Shown here one piece after another: positions 38,985-47,005 of a stretch of DNA of 64,000 nt; position 1 is the first letter of the stretch; each line of letters begins with the position of its first letter. The notes beneath the pieces were generated by a model, which saw only the letters and a program-made list of their open reading frames with translations, had not been told where the DNA came from and did not search any database. The DNA is from Pseudofulvimonas gallinarii (GTDB lineage: Bacteria; Pseudomonadota; Gammaproteobacteria; Xanthomonadales; UBA2363), in assembly GCF_004343305.1 (NCBI RefSeq), contig NZ_SMAF01000011.1:32290-96289 (forward strand), written 5' to 3'. The translations under genes and the position numbers were made by a program.

Positions 38985-40667
38985 ATGAATGTCCTGACAA
39001 TGTTCCGTTCCGTGCTTGCGTGCTGCGTTGTGATGGCGCTGGCGATCGCATTGCAGGCGGGCCGCGCGCATGCGGACATCAGCGGACGGGTCGTCGACAT
39101 CGTTGACGGCGAGCCCATCGAAGGTGCCATCGTGTCGGTGCGGGCGCGTCCGGACCTGGGCCGTGTGCTGACGGATGCCGATGGCCATTACACATTGCCG
39201 CTCAACGGCGTTCCCGGAGTCGTGGAGATCGGCGTTGCGGTTCCCTGGGATCCGCAGTCCGAGATCAACTACCTGGTCAACGCTGTGCAGGCCTTTGATG
39301 GCCTGAGCGGATTCCAGTTGCCGCTGCTGCGTTCACCGGACATGGAAAACGTGGCCTACGAGCCACCGACGGCGCAGACCTGCAACACCTGCCACAGTCG
39401 CTACCACCAGCAGTGGCTGACCTCCCGGCATGCCGGATCGGCTGTGAATCCCTGGGTGCTGGACCTGTACGCCGGAACCGGCACCGCCGGCGGCAGCGCG
39501 GGGTATGTCTTCCGCGACACGCACGATGCCGGCCACACCGGCTTCTGCGCGGCCTGCCATGCGCCGATGGAAGACGTGTTCACGCCCGGCGAGGTTTACC
39601 TGGATGAGGTGGCCACGCCCGCCGGACTGAATGGCGTCTCCTGCCTGGCCTGCCACCAGATTGCCGACGTCGACCCCACGCACATCAACGCGCTGAACCA
39701 TCTCGGAAAGACCGACTACCGCTTCCTGCAGGGTGGCCAGCCGACACATCTTTATGTCTGGGGTCCGCTGCCCGATGTCGACAACGGCATCATGCAGGCG
39801 CACTACTCGCCGCTGCATTCCGATCCGCGCCTGTGCGCCGCCTGCCACCAGTACACCAACCCGGAAACCGGTGCACCCGGGCAGAGCACCTACACCGAGT
39901 GGCTGGCTTCGCCCTACGCGCAGCCGGGGCCGGGTCGAAGGACCTGCCAGAACTGCCACATGGAAAAGGAAACCACGGCAGGCCAGATCGGCTCGCAGGG
40001 ACCACAGCGGCCGGCCAGCCAGCGCAGTACGCACCGGTTCACCGGCGCCACCCCGCAGCGCCTGAGCGAGAACATCGACCTGCGTATCGCCGCGCAGCAG
40101 TCAGGGGCAGGTTTGCTGCTCACGGCCGAGGTCGAAAACCAGTGTGGCCACAATTTCCCCACCGGCATCGACATCCGCAATGCGCTGGTGGTGCTCGACG
40201 TGCGCGTCGGCGGCGTGCCGCTGCAGCAGGTCCACGGCCCGGTGCTGCCGTTCTGGGCCAGCGATGACGTGCCCGGTGAGCAGCCGGGTGATTACGCCGG
40301 CTGGCCGGGCAAGGGGTTTGCCAAGGTGCTGGAAGGCCGCATCAACGGGGTCGGCGAAGTCGTGCGGCCGGTCCTGTTCATCGATGCCGAGCAGGCGGCC
40401 AGCAACACCACGATTCCGTCCGGCCACACCGATGTCAGCCAGTACCGTTTCGCCATTCCGGCTGGCCTGCCTGCGAACACCGAGGTCAGCATCACCGCGC
40501 GCCTGCTTTACCGCCGCGCTTGGCGCGCGCTGGCCGTCACCAAGGGCTGGACACAGACGCCGGGCGGCATGCCGGTGGAGATCCAGGTCCAGCAGCGTTC
40601 GCTGCAACTGGCGCTGGAGCCGGTCGCCGACGGGCTGTTCGCGGACGGATTCGAGATCGCGCGATGA
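38985..40667 (+). CDS. Exported pentaheme c-type cytochrome with carboxypeptidase-regulatory-like domain
   Basis: This 560-residue protein starts at ATG 38985 with a signal peptide ending ...LQAGRAHA. Residues 35-80 form a carboxypeptidase-regulatory-like beta-sandwich (SGRVVDIVDGEPIEGAIVSV). Five CxxCH heme-attachment sites follow: CNTCH (~132), CAACH (~188), CLACH (~219), CAACH (~284) and CQNCH (~321). The segment GHNFPTGIDIRNALVVLDV (~388) is the beta-domain motif common after heme domains in cytochrome c554-like proteins. It ends DGLFADGFEIAR, with the tag motif. The likely role is extracytoplasmic electron transfer; the partner is unknown. Confidence 0.85.
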   Translation: MNVLTMFRSVLACCVVMALAIALQAGRAHADISGRVVDIVDGEPIEGAIVSVRARPDLGRVLTDADGHYTLPLNGVPGVVEIGVAVPWDPQSEINYLVNAVQAFDGLSGFQLPLLRSPDMENVAYEPPTAQTCNTCHSRYHQQWLTSRHAGSAVNPWVLDLYAGTGTAGGSAGYVFRDTHDAGHTGFCAACHAPMEDVFTPGEVYLDEVATPAGLNGVSCLACHQIADVDPTHINALNHLGKTDYRFLQGGQPTHLYVWGPLPDVDNGIMQAHYSPLHSDPRLCAACHQYTNPETGAPGQSTYTEWLASPYAQPGPGRRTCQNCHMEKETTAGQIGSQGPQRPASQRSTHRFTGATPQRLSENIDLRIAAQQSGAGLLLTAEVENQCGHNFPTGIDIRNALVVLDVRVGGVPLQQVHGPVLPFWASDDVPGEQPGDYAGWPGKGFAKVLEGRINGVGEVVRPVLFIDAEQAASNTTIPSGHTDVSQYRFAIPAGLPANTEVSITARLLYRRAWRALAVTKGWTQTPGGMPVEIQVQQRSLQLALEPVADGLFADGFEIAR

Positions 40668-40770
40668 CTTCGGTGGCCGATGCACGGTGCCAGCTGGAGG
40701 TCCGCGCGGCGGCAGGCATGTCGGGTGTCGCGCATTTGCAACGCATGGACCAGGATGAGGGAAGAGATCC

Positions 40771-42693
40771 ATGAATGTTTTCCGTAACGTCGGCGCCACG
40801 CGCTGGCTGTCCCTGGTCGCGGTCGCCGCCATCGGCGCGGCCGCGCTCGGCGCGACGCTGACGCTGTCGGCCGCGGGGCGCGGCGAGGCCACGCTGGGCG
40901 CGATCGACTTCACGCCGCACGGCACCCAGCCTGGCCTGCTCAGTGCGATGGAATCGCCGTCCGCCTGTTTCAGCTGCCACCGCGACTTCAACGGCAGCAA
41001 TGCCAGCGATTTCATGCCGCACAACACGTGGGGCGGCTCGATGATGGCGCACGCCACCCGCGACCCGCTGTTCTGGGCGGCGCTTGATGTCGCCAATGCC
41101 GACGTGCCCGGTGTGGGTGACTACTGCCTGCGCTGCCATACGCCGACCGGCTGGCTGGAAGGCCGTGTCAGCAAGACACCGGGTGGCGGCTACATTTCCG
41201 GCGAGGACGGCTGCGCGCTGACCGGCGACCATACCGACTTCGAGGGCAAGGGCAACGACTACGCCGGCCTGACCTGCCATTTCTGCCACCGGATGACGGA
41301 GACCGGCCCCGCCGGCGAGATCGCGCCGCCCGGCAACGGCAACTTCTGGATCGACGATGCCCTGAACTGCGAGACGCCGGAGGGGACGTATGGTGGCCCC
41401 TGCCGCCACGGTCCCTACACCTACGCCCCCGGCGACAAGCGCGTCGCACCACACGGCTGGGTGTATTCGTCGTTCATCGACAAGGGACCGGTCTGCGGCA
41501 CCTGCCACGATGTCAGCACGCCGACCACCAGTGCCGGTCCGCTGAAGACCCTGATTCTTGCCGATGGTACCGACAGCGGCATCCCGATGCCGATCGAACG
41601 CACCTTCACCGAATGGCGACAGAGCGACTTCAGCGACGTGATCTTCCGCAACCGGCTGGGCGACGATTTCGCCTTCACGCCCCAGCTGGATCGCGGCGCC
41701 ACCTGCCAGGACTGCCACATGGCCCTGTCCGAGGATCCGGCTGCGCGCGCCTGCGGCTTCCATGAGGATGGCGCCCGCGCCGGCGAGCTGCCCGTGCACG
41801 AGTTCGTCGGTGCCAATACCTGGGTGCCAGCGATCATCCGTGGCGAATACGGTGCGGCGCTCAGCGTCATCGATGACCGCGTCGACGACCTCACCCGCAC
41901 CATCTCGCGTGCGCGCCGCATGCTTACCGAGCGCAGCGCCCGCGTCGAGACGACGGTGGCGCCCTTCGTGCCCGGGAGCGGCCAGCTGCAGGTGTCCGTG
42001 CGCGTCACCAACCTGGCTGGCCACAAGCTGCCCACCGGCTATGCCGAGGGCCGTCGCATGTGGCTGCACGTCGCCGCTTACGAAGGCGACGGAAAGACGC
42101 CGTTCTGGGAAAGCGGCGGCTGGAACCCGGCCACCGGCGAATTGCAGGTCGATGCGCACACGCGTGTCTATGAAACCAAGCAGGGTATCTGGAACACCAC
42201 GACGCAGACCTGTGAAACCACCGATGTCCTGGGCCGCCCGCAATTCCATTTCGTGCTGAACAATTGCATCGCCAAGGACAACCGCATCCCGCCGCTGGGC
42301 TTCACCGGCGGCGGCAGCCTGGAAACGCGGCCGGTCGGCCATGTCTATCCGGAAACCTCGCCCGGTTCCGGTCGGCTGGTGAACCAGGACGTCGCGAACT
42401 ACGTGGTGCCCGTCCCGCCCACGGTCAGTGGCGACGTCAGGGTCACCGCGACCCTGCGTTTCCAGATCGCCAGTGACGACTACGTCCGCTTCCTGAACAA
42501 CCAGGCGGTGGAACGCAACTTCCAACCGGAGAACACGATGTGCAGCACAGGGCCTGGACGCCCCTTCACCGTTGGCCCGCAGGACAAGACGCGTGGCCAG
42601 TTCATCTACGACCTCTGGAACGACCCGGCCTACGGGCGCTCGCCGCCGGAGGACATGGCCAGCCACACCGCGAACACGGTGGTGACGCCATGA
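40771..42693 (+). CDS. Exported pentaheme c-type cytochrome (copy 1)
   Basis: This 640-residue protein has an N-terminal hydrophobic anchor or signal (WLSLVAVAAIGAAALGATL). It has five CxxCH sites: CFSCH (~67), CLRCH (~119), CHFCH (~170), CGTCH (~243) and CQDCH (~312). A beta-rich half contains GHKLPTGYAEGRRMWLHV (~417), whose His may be a heme ligand. Unlike its neighbours it has no tag motif at the C-terminus. It is a clear paralogue of the gene at 47006, with the same spacing of heme sites. Its stop overlaps the start of the following lipoprotein gene (ATGA), which ties the two functionally. Confidence 0.88.
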   Translation: MNVFRNVGATRWLSLVAVAAIGAAALGATLTLSAAGRGEATLGAIDFTPHGTQPGLLSAMESPSACFSCHRDFNGSNASDFMPHNTWGGSMMAHATRDPLFWAALDVANADVPGVGDYCLRCHTPTGWLEGRVSKTPGGGYISGEDGCALTGDHTDFEGKGNDYAGLTCHFCHRMTETGPAGEIAPPGNGNFWIDDALNCETPEGTYGGPCRHGPYTYAPGDKRVAPHGWVYSSFIDKGPVCGTCHDVSTPTTSAGPLKTLILADGTDSGIPMPIERTFTEWRQSDFSDVIFRNRLGDDFAFTPQLDRGATCQDCHMALSEDPAARACGFHEDGARAGELPVHEFVGANTWVPAIIRGEYGAALSVIDDRVDDLTRTISRARRMLTERSARVETTVAPFVPGSGQLQVSVRVTNLAGHKLPTGYAEGRRMWLHVAAYEGDGKTPFWESGGWNPATGELQVDAHTRVYETKQGIWNTTTQTCETTDVLGRPQFHFVLNNCIAKDNRIPPLGFTGGGSLETRPVGHVYPETSPGSGRLVNQDVANYVVPVPPTVSGDVRVTATLRFQIASDDYVRFLNNQAVERNFQPENTMCSTGPGRPFTVGPQDKTRGQFIYDLWNDPAYGRSPPEDMASHTANTVVTP

Positions 42694-43292
42694 GCTGTCC
42701 GCATGTCCGCATCATGACGCTGCTGCTGGCTTCCGCCTTGGCGGCCTGTGCCGGCACGCCGCCGCGCGCGCCGCCGGCCGACGCCGCGGGCCACGCTGCC
42801 GGGCCCGTCGCCAGCGCCGCCGATCCGGCCGGCCGCCTGCGCGGCTTCCAGCTCGCCCGGCGCTATTCCGATGTCGTGCGCATCGACGGCAGGGACGTCC
42901 AGCAGCAGGTCGAGTACGGCTTCGACTACGACCGTGCCGCCACCGTGCGCCGCATCTTCGATGTCCAGGGCAGGCTGATGTCCGAGGACGTGTTCGAGGC
43001 CGAATCGTTGCGCGCCAATGCCGCCGAGGAGGCGCGTCTGCATGAACTGGTGCGGACGCATCCGCAGCTGGGTCCGATGATGGAGCAGCCCGACCTGCTG
43101 GTGCACAGCGGCGGTTTCGTCGTCCGCGAGGCCGACGATCCCTATTGCGGGCTGCACTCGCGCTGCCTGCGCTACATCGTTTCCAGGGGCGATGGCTCCA
43201 TCCCGCATATCCATGCCGTGGTCGACCTGGTCAGTGACCGGGTCGTCCATCCGTTCTACGACGACAAGACGCCGGCCAAGAAGGCCCCGTAG
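42690..43292 (+). CDS. Lipoprotein resembling small N-terminal domain(s) of copper amine oxidase (copy 1)
   Basis: This 200-residue protein has a lipobox LAAC at about residue 19 after a short hydrophobic signal. The ATG overlaps the upstream cytochrome stop. The mature part has RLHELVRTHPQLGPM, similar to the D2 'LT..E...A..LVR' element. It also has SRCLRYIVSRGDGS with HAVVDLVSDRVVH (about residues 157-190), similar to D3 of copper amine oxidases (R.VK.ISY.DVGDG ... VAVVDLE..KIV). Together with the next gene it could make up a split amine oxidase. The assignment is by motif comparison from memory. Confidence 0.6.
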   Translation: MSCPHVRIMTLLLASALAACAGTPPRAPPADAAGHAAGPVASAADPAGRLRGFQLARRYSDVVRIDGRDVQQQVEYGFDYDRAATVRRIFDVQGRLMSEDVFEAESLRANAAEEARLHELVRTHPQLGPMMEQPDLLVHSGGFVVREADDPYCGLHSRCLRYIVSRGDGSIPHIHAVVDLVSDRVVHPFYDDKTPAKKAP

Positions 43293-43303
43293 GAGAAAGA
43301 CCC

Positions 43304-44914
43304 GTGCGTTTCTTCAAGATGATTCCTGCGCTGCTGCTGGCAGTGACCGCGACGCCGGCGGTAATGGCGGCTTCCCCGAACTGCGCCGTCGAAGGTGGCA
43401 CGCTGATGTCCTGGCCCGCCGGTGATCCGCTCTGGGAAATGTGCTGGTTGCCGCCGAACAGCAGCATCGGCCCGCGCGGATCGGGCCTGGAGCTGCGCGC
43501 CGTGCACTACCGCGGCATCCAGGTTGCACGCCGCATCCACGCGCCGATGCTGTTCGCCGAGTACCGGACTTCCACCTGCTACCGCGACTGGAAGGACCAG
43601 GGTACGCCGACGCTGGCCCATACCAGCACGCACAACACGCTGGGCGTACCGCCGGACATGAACCGGCTGGCAGCGACCTCGTGCTCGGTGTCGCAGCACC
43701 CGACCGCTTCCTACGGCACCTGTCCTTTCCAGCAGCAGACCGGCGGCGGTTATTCCTGCACCGGCAATGACGGCGTCGTCATCGAGGATCTCGGTGACCA
43801 GGTGCGCTTCGTCAGCCAGTACCGCGCCGACTGGTACATGTACGACTCGCGCATCCGTTTCTACGAGAACGGCGTGATCGAGCCGACCTTCGGCTTCGGC
43901 AACAACAACGGTACGCTCAGCAACACCACCCACTGGCATCACAACTACTGGCGCTTCGATTTCGGCATCGATGGCCAGGACAGCCATATCGTTTCCGTGA
44001 ACGGCGTCGACCAGACGGTCGAGTTCCACGATGTGCGCGGCGCCCCGGGCAGCACGACCTGGGCGGTGCGCAATCCGGGCACGGGTCGCGGCTACGAGCT
44101 GGTGCCAGGTGCCAACGACTACCTGGTCGGCACCAACGAGTCCGGTCGCGGTTTCCACAACGTCGATTTCATGGCCACCCTGTACAAGCCCAATGAATAC
44201 GGCGACAACCCGAACTATTCGCTCGGCGACTGCGGCATGAACCACAACGCTCTGGTCAATGGCGAGAACATCCTGGAGAAGCATGCGGTGTTGTGGTATC
44301 GCGTCGCCGTGCGCGACTCGACCGCCAACAACTGGCCGATCGGCTGCGGTGGCGCCGGCAATCCCTGCATTCCCCAGGATTCGATGGTCTGCAAGACCGC
44401 CGGTCCGCAGCTGGTGCCGGTGGGTGATTGGGGGCAGGGCGGCCAGCCCGCCGAGGAAGCCGACCTTTCCGTCGCGGTGATCTCGACGCCGGAGCCGGTG
44501 GAGGCCGGAGCGGTGGTGCGGTTCTCGGTGACCGTGTCGAATGACGGTCCGCAGGATGTCAGTGAAGCCGAAGTGACATTGTCGGTACCGGCCGTGCTTA
44601 CGCTGTCGTCGCTGCGTTTCCGTGGCGCGACCGACTGGGTTTGCGCACAGGCGGGCGGTGGCGTGACCTGCACCATGGAAGTCGGTCAGATCACCGCGGG
44701 CCACGAGGCGGCCTTCCATGTCGACTTCGATGTCGACCCGGATGCGACGTCGGGTACGGTCGAGAGCCAGGCGACGGTCGGCTCCTCGCAGTGGGCCGAT
44801 CCGGACACGGGCAACAATGCCGCTACCGTGTTCACCACGATCGAGGCGGTCGATCTGGATACCATTTTCGGCCACGACTTCGAATGTCGTGCCGGCGCGC
44901 CCGGCTGCCTCTGA
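43304..44914 (+). CDS. Secreted copper amine oxidase-like catalytic domain with DUF11 domain and C-terminal tag (copy 1)
   Basis: This 536-residue protein starts at a GTG with AGGAG at 43291. It has a signal peptide to about residue 23. Residues 40-345 follow the catalytic domain of copper amine oxidases in order: SGLELRAVHYRG / MLFAEY, then RFVSQYRADWYMYDSRIRFY. In the latter Tyr178 (or Tyr180) aligns with the TPQ-forming tyrosine. HWHHNYWRFDFGIDG follows (His210, His212, matching HxHxxxxRxDxxxDG), then GRGYELVPG and VLWYRVAVRD. The expected third copper His is replaced by Asp338. A DUF11-type domain (about 385-515) and IFGHDFE end the protein. The core is shorter than usual. Confidence 0.65.
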   Translation: MRFFKMIPALLLAVTATPAVMAASPNCAVEGGTLMSWPAGDPLWEMCWLPPNSSIGPRGSGLELRAVHYRGIQVARRIHAPMLFAEYRTSTCYRDWKDQGTPTLAHTSTHNTLGVPPDMNRLAATSCSVSQHPTASYGTCPFQQQTGGGYSCTGNDGVVIEDLGDQVRFVSQYRADWYMYDSRIRFYENGVIEPTFGFGNNNGTLSNTTHWHHNYWRFDFGIDGQDSHIVSVNGVDQTVEFHDVRGAPGSTTWAVRNPGTGRGYELVPGANDYLVGTNESGRGFHNVDFMATLYKPNEYGDNPNYSLGDCGMNHNALVNGENILEKHAVLWYRVAVRDSTANNWPIGCGGAGNPCIPQDSMVCKTAGPQLVPVGDWGQGGQPAEEADLSVAVISTPEPVEAGAVVRFSVTVSNDGPQDVSEAEVTLSVPAVLTLSSLRFRGATDWVCAQAGGGVTCTMEVGQITAGHEAAFHVDFDVDPDATSGTVESQATVGSSQWADPDTGNNAATVFTTIEAVDLDTIFGHDFECRAGAPGCL

Positions 44915-44935
44915 CGGTACGGGCGGCCACCGAAC

Positions 44936-44961
44936 GGCGGGCCCGGGATTCCGGGTCCGCC
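44936..44961 (+). other. Intercistronic hairpin before the second lipoprotein gene
   Basis: GGCGGGCCCGG and CCGGGTCCGCC pair over 11 bp (one G-T wobble in RNA) around a GATT loop. It sits 22 bases after the first amine-oxidase-like gene and just before the Shine-Dalgarno (GGGAGGAG, 44968-44975) of the next gene. It may be an attenuator, an mRNA-stabilising element or a weak terminator without a T-tract. Confidence 0.5.
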
Positions 44962-44985
44962 CGACATGGGAGGAGTGCAGAACCC

Positions 44986-45555
44986 GTGAAGTTCCGAAGG
45001 TCGACAGTCCTGCTCGCCTCGATCGCACTGGCCGCCTGCGCGGCCGGCCCGGTGCGCGATGCCGGACCGCTACACCCGGCGCATGACGCCGAATCGGCGT
45101 CATCGCCGGCACTGAGCGGTTTTGTTGTCGCGCACGCCTTCCACCACGAAGTGAAGTCCGCGGGCGGCGTGCAGCGCCAGTTCGTCGAGCACGGCTGGGA
45201 CTATGACCGCGCCGTGGCGGTGGAGCGCATCAGCACGCCCGAGGGCATGCTGATCGCCCGCACCGACAAGCCCGGGCTGATCCTGCGTGCCACCGACCGG
45301 GAGCTCGACGTCGCCGTCGACCTGGTCCGCCGCCATCCGGAACTTGCCGATACCGTGGCGGTGCAAGGCGCCGAATTCGAGGGCGGTTTCATCCACATGC
45401 TTCCGGATGATCCGCTGTGCCACCTGCAATCCCGCTGTGTCTACGTGCTGGTCTCGCTGGACGGTGGACGCAGGAAGATCGCCCAGGCGCTCGTCGACCT
45501 GCAGTCGTCGCGTGTCGCCTATCCCCGTTTCGATCCCGTCATGATCGACGATTGA
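44986..45555 (+). CDS. Lipoprotein resembling small N-terminal domain(s) of copper amine oxidase (copy 2)
   Basis: This 189-residue paralogue of the lipoprotein at 42690 starts at a GTG placed 10 bases after GGGAGGAG. The lipobox is LAAC at about residue 18. Shared features are WDYDRAVAVERI (copy 1: FDYDRAATVRRI), RELDVAVDLVRRHPEL, DDPLCHLQSRC (copy 1: DDPYCGLHSRC) and ALVDLQSSRVAYPRFD. The two conserved Cys suggest a disulfide. It precedes the second amine-oxidase-like gene by 31 bases, the same arrangement as copy 1. Confidence 0.6.
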   Translation: MKFRRSTVLLASIALAACAAGPVRDAGPLHPAHDAESASSPALSGFVVAHAFHHEVKSAGGVQRQFVEHGWDYDRAVAVERISTPEGMLIARTDKPGLILRATDRELDVAVDLVRRHPELADTVAVQGAEFEGGFIHMLPDDPLCHLQSRCVYVLVSLDGGRRKIAQALVDLQSSRVAYPRFDPVMIDD

Positions 45556-45586
45556 CGTCGATCCCCTGCCAGTCGAGGAAGCGCGC

Positions 45587-46777
45587 ATGTCCAGCTCGAT
45601 CGTTGCAAGGCTGTTGGTCCTGATGCTGCCGGCGATGCCGGTCCTCGCCGGTTCGCCGGCCTGCAATGCGCCCGGCGAATCGAAGCTGAGCTGGCCGGCC
45701 GACAAGCCCGTCTGGGAAATGTGCTGGTTGAAACCGGGTGACAGCGCCGGGCCCCAGGGCTCGGGCATGGAACTGCGCGATGTCCATTTCCGCGGTATTC
45801 CGGTGCTCAAGACCGCGCACTCGCCGCTGCTGTTCGCCGAATACACCAGTTCCACCTGCTACCGCGACTGGAAGGACAGCGACGTCGCCTTCGTGGCCGA
45901 ACCGCAGGTGCGCAACGTGCTGGGCGAGCCGGCCGGTTTCCTTGCCACCACCAGTTGCGACCGCTCCAACCACCCGACGCAATCCTACGGCGCATGTCCG
46001 TTCCAGCTGCCCGGACGCACCGGTGCCGACTGCTTCAGCGGCATCTCCATCGAGGACATGGGTGACCATGTGGTGCTGACGTCGCAGTACAACGCTTCCT
46101 GGTACTACTACACGTCGCGGGCGATCTTCTATGCCAATGGCGGCTTCGACATGGTGTTCGGCTTCGGCAACTACAACAACACCAGCAACACGACGACGCA
46201 CTGGCACCACAACTACTGGCGCCTGGATTTCGACATCGACGGTGCCGACGACAATGTCGTCAGCATCAACGACGTGGTGCAGGGCACGGAGTTCACCAGC
46301 CTGCGCAGCCAGACCGGCGGTCCCGGCGGCACCGAGCGGACCTGGGAAGTGCGCAACAGCCAGACCGGTCGCGGCTACCGCATCGTCCCGGGTGCACGCG
46401 ATTACGACATACCTGCCAATGATTCCGGGCGTGGCTTCCACATGACCGACGTGATCGCCACGGCCTACAAGGCGGGCGAATACGGCGACCTGGCGAACAA
46501 TCCGCTCGGCGCCTGCGCGATGAACCACGGTGCCCTTGCCAATGGGGAAAGCCTCGCCGGCCCCGGCGGCACCGGAACCGATGTGGTGATCTATTACCGT
46601 GCCGCGGTGAAGGACACCGCCGGTGTCGATGCCATGCTCTGCAAGTCGGCCGGTCCGGTGTTCGTGCCGCTGGGCGACTGGGGCGAGGACCTGGGCGTCA
46701 TCTTCCAGCACGACTTCGAATGCGCGGCAGGCATGCCCGGCTGCACGCCGGTCACGGTGCCCGGTGGCGCCCACTGA
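45587..46777 (+). CDS. Secreted copper amine oxidase-like catalytic domain with C-terminal tag (copy 2)
   Basis: This 396-residue protein lacks the DUF11 domain of copy 1. It starts at ATG 45587 after GAGGAA and has a signal peptide to about residue 21. It keeps WEMCWL, MELRDVHFRG, LLFAEYTSSTCYRDWKD, the tyrosine stretch NASWYYYTSRAIFYANG (Tyr173 at the cofactor position), HWHHNYWRLDFDIDG (His205, His207) and VVIYYRAAVKD, again with Asp where the third copper His is expected. It ends VIFQHDFECAAGMPGC plus 11 residues. Spacing from cofactor Tyr to HxH is 32 residues in both copies, shorter than in classical enzymes. Confidence 0.65.
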   Translation: MSSSIVARLLVLMLPAMPVLAGSPACNAPGESKLSWPADKPVWEMCWLKPGDSAGPQGSGMELRDVHFRGIPVLKTAHSPLLFAEYTSSTCYRDWKDSDVAFVAEPQVRNVLGEPAGFLATTSCDRSNHPTQSYGACPFQLPGRTGADCFSGISIEDMGDHVVLTSQYNASWYYYTSRAIFYANGGFDMVFGFGNYNNTSNTTTHWHHNYWRLDFDIDGADDNVVSINDVVQGTEFTSLRSQTGGPGGTERTWEVRNSQTGRGYRIVPGARDYDIPANDSGRGFHMTDVIATAYKAGEYGDLANNPLGACAMNHGALANGESLAGPGGTGTDVVIYYRAAVKDTAGVDAMLCKSAGPVFVPLGDWGEDLGVIFQHDFECAAGMPGCTPVTVPGGAH

Positions 46778-47005
46778 GCTGCGGGCTCGTCCATGCGCTG
46801 CGGCCGCCAGGCGTCGCTGGCAGCCGTGGCCCAGCGCACGCATTCCGTCCGGTCGCGAATGGCTGCACGCCGTTACACTTGGGGTGGAGCTGCCGCCATC
46901 GCCCCCTCACGCGGCTCGCCGGAATGGGTGGCACCGTTGCAGCGTCCGTGAACGGGTGAAAAGAATCACCGGCCTGGTGCCGGTGGTGTCCAAAGGTTCG
47001 AGAAC

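Noticed and set aside
43928..43950. HWHH in the secreted protein as a zinc-protease motif
   Set aside because: There is no HExxH pattern. The surrounding residues RxDxxxDG and the upstream tyrosine strand fit the copper amine oxidase HxH motif better.
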